From Orientia tsutsugamushi (GTDB lineage: Bacteria; Pseudomonadota; Alphaproteobacteria; Rickettsiales; Rickettsiaceae): a stretch of DNA of 64,000 bases. Every line of letters starts with the position of its first letter. Position 1 is the first letter of the stretch. This document shows positions 57,908-64,000 of the stretch, piece after piece. The position numbers and the translations under genes were made by a program. The stretch lies in the NCBI RefSeq assembly GCF_900327275.1, contig NZ_LS398548.1:1736001-1800000 (forward strand), written 5' to 3'. The notes beneath the pieces were generated by a model. It was not told the DNA's origin. It made no database searches and saw only the letters and a list, made by a program, of their open reading frames with translations.

Positions 57908-58062
57908 GTTAGTAATTCAGAAAGATAAAAAAATCAGGCAAGAATATATCAAAATACAATTCCAGTAAAGAAAAAAAACCGCGCCTACCAAACCAACATC
58001 AAATAATTATAGTCAAAAAAACGTGAATTCAAGGTTAGAAGCTTCATTAAAGAATAAGCTTA

Positions 58063-60390
58063 AGCGGGTAGGTAAGCGCAGAAGCGCTTTTCCTCCCAAA
58101 GAACCGTACAAGCGAATTACTCCGCATACGGCTCAAGCAATTTACAAACAGCTGCAATAAGTTGTCCGCGATTACTGTGTACTTGTCGATGGCAGTTTTC
58201 ATGCAATAAGCACAAATTGTTAATATGGTCAGTGCCACCACATCTTATAGGTGTTATATGATGTACATGAACACTTTCACCATTATCTATTAAATCAAAA
58301 CAAACAAGACATTTACCCTTTTGTCTACGCCAAAGAATCTGCCTAGATTTAAACAAATACTTAGGGCTATCAGCCTGACGTTTATGCCAATATTCTCTAA
58401 GTTTTGAATTATCAGGAGAAGATTTACCTTTAACAAGAATATGTCGTTTAATCGTTGTCCATTGTAATTTCCATAGATATAGATCTTTATTCATAAAGAC
58501 CCAATTATCATTTCTGCCTTTAATGCGACCCCAATACTTTTTCTTAAGCCATTCCCAGGATTTTTTAGGATGTTTTCTACATGCAAATCTTGCTTGTCGA
58601 ATCCACATCCAACAGTCTAAATTGGAAAAAATTTTCTTGGACACAACTTTGTTGAAATAACTGCACCATCCAAATATTTTAGAATTTAGATTATCAATTA
58701 TTCTATCAATATTCCATGAGAAACTTTTTTTCCATTCTATTGACATTCGTTTTTTAAACGACTTTATAGAGTCTTTAGACGGTTTAACTAGTAGAGCTAC
58801 ACCTCTTCTTGTACTATTGGTTTTATATTGTCGAATATTAAATCCAAGGAAATCAAAACCTTCATTAATATGAAGTATCCTGGTTTTTTCCTTTGACAAT
58901 TCTAAGCCTCTAATACTTAACCAATCATTAATAATACTTTTGGCTCTGATACATGAGCTTTCTGACTTAGCGCAAACGACAAAATCATCAGCGTATCTCA
59001 CTAAAGCATATTCGGATTTAGAATATAGGTGATCATACTTATTATAGATAATATTAAGTATATCACTCATTCCATGAAGAGTTATGTTTAAAAGTAATGG
59101 AGAAATTAATCCACCTTGTGGAGTACCAGCTGTTGTTTTGATAATTTGATAATCCTGCATTACACCAGATTTAAGCCATGCTTGAATCCAATTACGAGCA
59201 GGGAAATTTCCTATAATTTTCAAAAGAAAATTATGATCAATATTATCAAATGCTCCTTTAATATCAGCATCTAATATCCAATTTCTATTGGTTCCATGTC
59301 GAATAATACCAGATATTCTCTGTATTGCATCGTGAGCGCTACGTCCAGGTCTAAAGCCATAGCTGCAACCTTCAAACTTAGCTTCCCAATATGGTTCAAG
59401 TGCTGATTTTACAACAGCCTGTCTACACCTATCCACAATAGTTGGCAAGCCTAAAGGTCTAGATTCGCCATTACTTTTTGGTATGTATACACGCTTAATC
59501 GGTTTTACAGATGATAGATTATTATCTGCTAACTTTTCCATCAACAGACTCCTTTCTTTATCTGTCTTAACAACTATTTTATCAATTCCAGGACTTTTTC
59601 GTCCTTTGTTGATTTGAGTAACACGTCTTATAGCAAGTAACCTATTTGCTCTTGATTTTAACATCAATCTTTGTAAGTTACGTACTAACTTCATATTACC
59701 ATTTGCAGATGCCCTATAAATACGTCTACGAAGATTATTAACCTTTTGTATAATTTCTTTCCAGTCTATTGAATGCCAATAGATTTTCTTGAAATTATCT
59801 TTAGTCTCAATTGTTACATTTGCGTTTAGCATTCACTTTTCCAATTAATTCATAATCTTGTTTACCTATTTAGGGTAAATCACCAGTCTTAAGTTAGCAT
59901 CATTTCTGATTAGCATATAAATGCCTATACACTCAGTTATTAATTTCTGTAGTCTTTCGACTTAGTGTCATTTGCTTTCTAAGACCTCTCTTACCTACTA
60001 TCAGTTGCCTAATAATAGGCTTACCATGTTTCACTCATCAGAGAGACGTTAAGTTGGTTATCTTCTTTATACCGAGGAGCTGGCATTTTTAAAGAAGGCT
60101 GCGTATTCCTTCTTACAGCTAAGCTTTTCAGCTTTATCCTTATAACAGAATTTATCTGGAGTATCTGCTTCTGCATTGACGATATTTTCCATACGAAGAT
60201 TCACTTTCGTTTAACCAATTTTAACTTTACCTTGCCCCTATTTCCCATCCAGATTAGTACTTTAGTTAGGCTTTCTATCGCGCTTAGTACAAGACCGTTA
60301 CCAATCTCGCACCGCAATAGCGGTAACTAAGGTTTAAATGCAACCTTGCTACATTTCTGTAGTCTCTGTTTGAGCGACCTCATGTCGCAC
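58063..60390 (-). mobile_element. Group II intron (2.33 kb) in the traD/traA divergent region
   Basis: On the minus strand the intron begins GTGCGACATGAGG (5' consensus GTGYG) at 60390 and ends near 58063. A domain V hairpin is visible just after the ORF: GAGCCGTATGCGGAG and CTTGTACGGTTC (58102-58135 region), followed by domain VI-like GGGAGGAAAAGCGC. Flanks AATAAGCTTA and CTACGCAATATGC are contiguous in copy 1 (44255-44278), giving an empty site. Encodes a maturase (next entry). Confidence 0.88.
58117..59832 (-). CDS. ltrA: Group II intron reverse transcriptase/maturase (LtrA-type)
   Basis: 571 residues. RT domain with PKSNGESRPLGLPTIVDRCR, SYGFRPGRSAHDAIQRI, DADIKGAFDNIDHNF, GTPQGGLISPLLLNI and catalytic YADDF in VRYADDFVVCAKS. 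Then a maturase (X) domain (FDFLGFNIRQYKTNS, KIFGWCSYFNKV) and a C-terminal HNH endonuclease (CLVCFDLIDNGE, VHVHHITPIRCGGTDHINNL, CLLHENCHRQVHS). Complete, so the intron may still be mobile by retrohoming. Start ATG 59832; stop lies just upstream of domain V. Confidence 0.95.
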   Translation of the reverse strand: MLNANVTIETKDNFKKIYWHSIDWKEIIQKVNNLRRRIYRASANGNMKLVRNLQRLMLKSRANRLLAIRRVTQINKGRKSPGIDKIVVKTDKERSLLMEKLADNNLSSVKPIKRVYIPKSNGESRPLGLPTIVDRCRQAVVKSALEPYWEAKFEGCSYGFRPGRSAHDAIQRISGIIRHGTNRNWILDADIKGAFDNIDHNFLLKIIGNFPARNWIQAWLKSGVMQDYQIIKTTAGTPQGGLISPLLLNITLHGMSDILNIIYNKYDHLYSKSEYALVRYADDFVVCAKSESSCIRAKSIINDWLSIRGLELSKEKTRILHINEGFDFLGFNIRQYKTNSTRRGVALLVKPSKDSIKSFKKRMSIEWKKSFSWNIDRIIDNLNSKIFGWCSYFNKVVSKKIFSNLDCWMWIRQARFACRKHPKKSWEWLKKKYWGRIKGRNDNWVFMNKDLYLWKLQWTTIKRHILVKGKSSPDNSKLREYWHKRQADSPKYLFKSRQILWRRQKGKCLVCFDLIDNGESVHVHHITPIRCGGTDHINNLCLLHENCHRQVHSNRGQLIAAVCKLLEPYAE

Positions 60391-60530
60391 TACGCAATAT
60401 GCAATCTATAAAGATTGCTGCTAAAAAATGAGTACTCATTAACCGATTGAATGTTAAAAAAAAGAAGTTTGTGCTAGCAAAATCAAAAAAACCATGCTAA
60501 CTTAAAACTCAGGTGAGAATTGGTATTGAG

Positions 60531-63333
60531 ATGGCTATACAGTTTGCAAGGATTGAATTTTTACGTAGAAGTGAAGGAGGTGATAGTTGTCGTAAGGCAG
60601 CGTATAATGCAAGAACTATTGTTAAAAATAAGCAGACAGGTATAAGGTATAACTTCTCTCGTAAGAAAGATAACGTATATCATACAGTGCTGATACCGGA
60701 TTATGTAAATCAAGACTTCAAGAATATTCAAACATTAATGAATGAGGTAGAACGAACAGAAACAAGAGAAAATAGTAAGTTGTTGAAGGATATAGTAATA
60801 GCGTTGCCAGATGAGAAGGAGCTAAATTTAGAGCATAGAATAGAACTAACTCATCGAATAGTTGATGCAATGGAATGGGTGCAAAATGGTCTTGGAGTAC
60901 AGATAGACATTCATAAGCCTCAAATAGGAGATAAAAACTGGCATGTGCATATATTGGTTACTACAAGAAGATTTAAAGAGAATGGTGAAGAATTGGGTGA
61001 TAAAGCTGTTGACTTAGAGGCTAAATTTATAACAGTAAAAGGTCAGTGGCGTATTATTAAAGATTCCAAGATGATTCATGAAATAGCAAAAGAAGAAACT
61101 AATGCATATTTCGCTGAATTAGGCTTACCATATAGAGTTGACGAGACAAGCGAAGTACCTGGAAAGCATATTGGACCTCGTAGAATTAGGAATTTTATTA
61201 ATGAAGTATTAAATGAAAATGAGTTACGTAAAGAGGCTCATTTGAAGATTATTAATGATGCTGACGTAATAACGGATTCTATAACACATTACAAATCTAT
61301 TTTTACTAAGCAGGATGTTGAAAAAGCAGTAAAAGATATACCAGATCCAACAGCAAGAGAACAGTTAGTTCAGCAAGTGCTTAGTTCAAATAGAATACTA
61401 GAGTTATACCATGATGATGGTGAAAGTAGCAAATATTTTACGACAATTGAGGTTCGAAATGAGGAGACGAGAATAATCAGAATAGCTAATAAAATCAATA
61501 ATCAGGTTTATTACAACGATATTTACAATCTTAAAAGTGATATCGAAGGTCTAGCAAATGTTAGTGAGGAACAGAAACAAGCGCTAAGTCATATTTTGCT
61601 TAGCACTAGTGGAGTTAGAGTCTTAAGAGGAAGAGCTGGTACAGGAAAATCTTATGTTTTAATAAAAGCGCATAAGCTCGCAACAAATCGTGGACAAAAA
61701 GTTATTGGTCTTGCTCCTACTCATAAGGCAGTATCAGAGCTGAGGAGCAAAGGTTATACTGAGGTCTATACAGTAAAGGGATTTTTATATAATCGAAAAA
61801 AAAATTTTTATGCAAGACAGCTTAATAGTAGTAGATGAAGCTGGAATGGTAGGTACTAAAGCTTATGCAGAGCTGTTTAGAGTAGTTAGAAACAATAATT
61901 GTCAACTGATACTTGCTGGAGATGAAAAACAGCTAGCTTCAATAGAAAGAGGTGGAATGTTTGAGATGCTGAGTAATATTTTTGGTTCACATGTTTTAGT
62001 AAATATTCGAAGACAAAGTAAAAACTGGAGCAGAGAAGCAGCAATGGAGTTTGCTGAGAGTAATATTTTAAGCGGTATAACCTTACTGAGGCAAAATAAC
62101 TGCGTTAGGTTTGATAATACGTTGCAGGACTCAATGAGTAAGTTGATTTATGATTGGAGTCTAAGCAAGTTTAAGCTACATGAAAAATTGGTAATTACAG
62201 TACGTAATAAAGATGTCGACATTCTTAATTCAAGTATTAGGTCTTTGTTAAAAGCAAATGGTACGCTAAAAGGCACAGAATATGAGCGTTCTATTGATGG
62301 AAGGAAAAAGTCATATATGGCAGGAGATAGAATCGTATTTCAAAAAAGCTATAAGGATTTACAAATACAAAATAGTGAATTTGCAACTTTAACTTCGGTT
62401 AGTAAAAATAAATTTATAGCTAAGACAGACACAGGAAAAGAAGTGAGTTTTGATCCTAGTGAAATACAATTTAAACATGGCTATGCAAGTACTGTTTATA
62501 AGGTCCAGGGAGCTTCTATAAAAGATGTATACGTTTTGCATAACGGAGTAAGTAATATAAGCAGCTCATACGTAGCTATGACAAGGTATATAGAGAACTT
62601 AAAGTTATATTGCAATAAGGAAGCAACTAAAAGCATTAACAGTTTAATAAATCAGCTCAGCAGACCAAATGAGAAATCAGCTAGCATAACTCTGAAAACT
62701 GCTCATGATTTGGAGAAAGAACGGACAAAGACAACTGTTTTTAGTAAAATTGAAAACTGGTTTAAGTCTATAATCAATGATATCAATGATAGATCTCATG
62801 TGAATAAAGAATATTATCATTTTACCGCTAAACCAGAGGAAGAAGCTAAAGTAGAAAAAGTCCAGCTCAAAGATATTTCTACTCCATTATTTATGCAGAT
62901 CAAAGAACAAAGACAATATGATTATGATGTAACCATTCTGTCAGCAGAAGGAAAAACGATATCAAGTTTTCAGGAAGCTGGCATTGATAGCAGAATGGTA
63001 TATAGCTCAAATGTAAATAATTTAAAGTATTATCAGCCATTTCAAGGAGAAAAGATTCTTATAGCTGCAAATAATGATAAACAAAATAAAGAATATGTAA
63101 GCACTATAAACGAGGCTGCAAAAGTACTGACAAGCAAAGGAGCAATTACTAGCATCGTAATTCATTCAGAAGGTGAAGATTTTAACGAAATGCTAAAAAA
63201 TAAAGGAGCAATAGCTGTTAAGGAGCTTATGATACCTGAAATCATGAAGTTAATTAATACTCAGAACGTAAAAACAGAGTCTGAACAAATTATAAAAGCT
63301 GATATAGCTCCAAAAATTGTAATTAGGAGATAA
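60531..63333 (+). pseudogene. traA: Ti-type TraA relaxase/helicase, copy 2, frameshift at A9
   Basis: Nearly identical to copy 1. It lacks that copy's nonsense codon (GAG where copy 1 has TAG), so the frame reads through the Walker A GRAGTGKSYVL to VYTVKGFLYNRKKN, but a run of nine A (61796-61804; eight in copy 1) shifts it into a stop at 61838. The helicase part restarts at ATG 61810. The relaxase region differs in a patch (ENGEELGDKAVDLEAKFITV) from copy 1 (EDGTGLGDIAVDLNPKIITV), which looks like gene conversion or divergence. Internal 12-codon deletions near 62745 and 62865 relative to copy 1. Start ATG 60531. Confidence 0.8.
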
Positions 63334-63372
63334 AGTTTTTACTATTGAAAAATCTAATCTTACACTGTATTA

Positions 63373-63528
63373 TCAAAATAACTTAAGTTTGTGGTGATTA
63401 AGTATAGTATACACAATAATTGATGCAACTATAATAAAGCTAAAATAAAAGCCAGTGGACACTTGTTCTCGCGTCTCAATCTCTTGTTTAAGCCTTATAA
63501 TTGCATCAATTATTGTGTATACTTGCAT
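63373..63528 (-). CDS. Small 51-residue membrane peptide, putative
   Basis: ATG at 63526-63528 gives MQVYTIIDAIIRLKQEIETR, EQVSTGFYFSFIIVASIIVY, TILNHHKLKLF: an amphipathic N-terminus, charged middle and one transmembrane helix. Too short to name and no family recognised. It carries a long inverted repeat at the DNA level (63406-63428 / 63501-63523). Ribosome site is weak (AAAATAAG). May be a real small protein, for example a toxin-like or phage-derived peptide, or a chance frame. Confidence 0.4.
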   Translation of the reverse strand: MQVYTIIDAIIRLKQEIETREQVSTGFYFSFIIVASIIVYTILNHHKLKLF

Positions 63529-63654
63529 CTTATTTTCATATTACAGCTTTAACCAATAAATATTTAATCTACAATTATACCATCAGTATATCTTAATACT
63601 CCAATCATCGCTACTTCTTTTATTAACTATTCAAGTTAAAGTAATAGATATAAA

Positions 63655-63830
63655 ACAGCTCGCAGTGATGTTTGTAATTCACATTATGCACTGCTAAGAG
63701 AATACTGAAAGCGTTTGAACTTTTGTAAGCTCTACATTTAACAGGAAAACTATCTCAATAATCACTTAGCAATAAAATTATAATTCAAACGGTAAAAATA
63801 GCAAATATTTATACCGCAAAACAATTTAGT
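63655..63830 (+). pseudogene. Remnant of the TraA/Toprim junction sequence
   Basis: Very similar to 47335-47500 (AACTATCTCAATAATCACTTA, AAACGGTAAAAATAGCAAAT), with stops. It ends abruptly near 63831, where a new gene leader begins. Marks the same segment following traA in both copies. Confidence 0.6.
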
Positions 63831-63851
63831 GACGCGAAGGTGAGGTTTTAT

Positions 63852-64000
63852 ATGACTGACAAAATCAATGATTCAAATAATTTCAATAATATTCATAATT
63901 CAAAAACAGATATAGAAAATTCTAAAGCTAACAGCTGCAACCACAATGTGGCTGTAAAGTTGATAAATGGTGATATTGCTGATGGTATAGTGCTACTTAG
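63852..64000 (+). CDS. Unknown protein, N-terminus only (cut by window end)
   Basis: GAAGGTGAGG ribosome site then ATG at 63852: MTDKINDSNNFNNIHNSKTD, IENSKANSCNHNVAVKLING, DIADGIVLL and on past the window. The Asn/Ser-rich start has no recognised domain. Sits after the traA copy 2 junction remnant, where RAGE cargo usually lies. Confidence 0.45.
   Translation, partial: MTDKINDSNNFNNIHNSKTDIENSKANSCNHNVAVKLINGDIADGIVLL

Noticed and set aside
63406-63523. Considered as a rho-independent terminator after traA copy 2
   Set aside because: Spacer of 72 bases and no T-run after the second arm; better described as an inverted repeat within a small frame.

Overview
The window is AT-rich DNA (very low GC, dense with insertion sequences and broken conjugation genes) from an obligate intracellular alphaproteobacterium of the Rickettsiales. 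The combination of a Tlc-type ATP/ADP translocase, scrambled pieces of a Rickettsiales amplified genetic element (RAGE: F-type tra genes plus Ti-type traA/traD, integrase, spoT, histidine-kinase-like and dam cargo), several Rpn/PD-(D/E)XK 'transposase' genes and TPR and ankyrin-like proteins points most strongly to Orientia tsutsugamushi. The species call is inference from gene content, not from a database match.

Layout. 1-6.4 kb is RAGE debris: remnants of traC, traV, traB, traK and traE on the minus strand in their normal order, a truncated bcp, two broken tyrosine integrases around a small intact winged-helix-like gene, and a dead IS630. 6.4-22.1 kb is mostly chromosomal housekeeping: a small membrane protein, tRNA-Thr, gpsA, mtaB, (IS982-type element), secF, mutS, tlc, tRNA-Arg, rsmI, serS, tatC, rsmG, parA and parB, with two perfect parS sites, one of them inside rsmG. 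22.1-25.65 kb is a nest of IS630, IS982-type and IS5-type pieces, including a 145-bp MITE-like derivative. 25.65-33.55 kb is housekeeping again: ubiE-ubiB and rimP-nusA-infB-rbfA. An IS5-type copy sits directly after rbfA where truB would often be expected. 33.55 kb to the end is again RAGE: a fragment of a kinase-like gene, a frameshifted DnaA_N-like replication gene, a 722-residue ankyrin-like protein, dam, two degenerate kinase-like genes, broken spoT, three Rpn nucleases, three traD(Ti) copies (one possibly intact), two traA(Ti) relaxase/helicase copies, each broken at a different point, traD(F), a 5'-truncated traG, a 14-repeat TPR protein, a secreted/membrane protein and a group II intron.

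How it works together. The housekeeping blocks look intact and expressed (translation, secretion, ubiquinone synthesis, mismatch repair, chromosome partition, host ATP import). The RAGE tracts no longer encode a complete conjugation machine: almost every transfer gene is truncated, frameshifted or interrupted, often at homopolymeric A tracts, while cargo likely to matter inside a host (TPR, ankyrin-like, methylase, Rpn) keeps open frames. The most interesting items are the parS site written into the rsmG coding sequence, the repeated disruption of IS and RAGE genes at A-tracts, the group II intron lying in the traD/traA divergent region (candidate oriT) with an empty site available in the same window, the duplicated rpn unit with short inverted ends, and the paired pseudokinase genes. 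I did not find a convincing wholly new defence or other system; no CRISPR array or rRNA is present.
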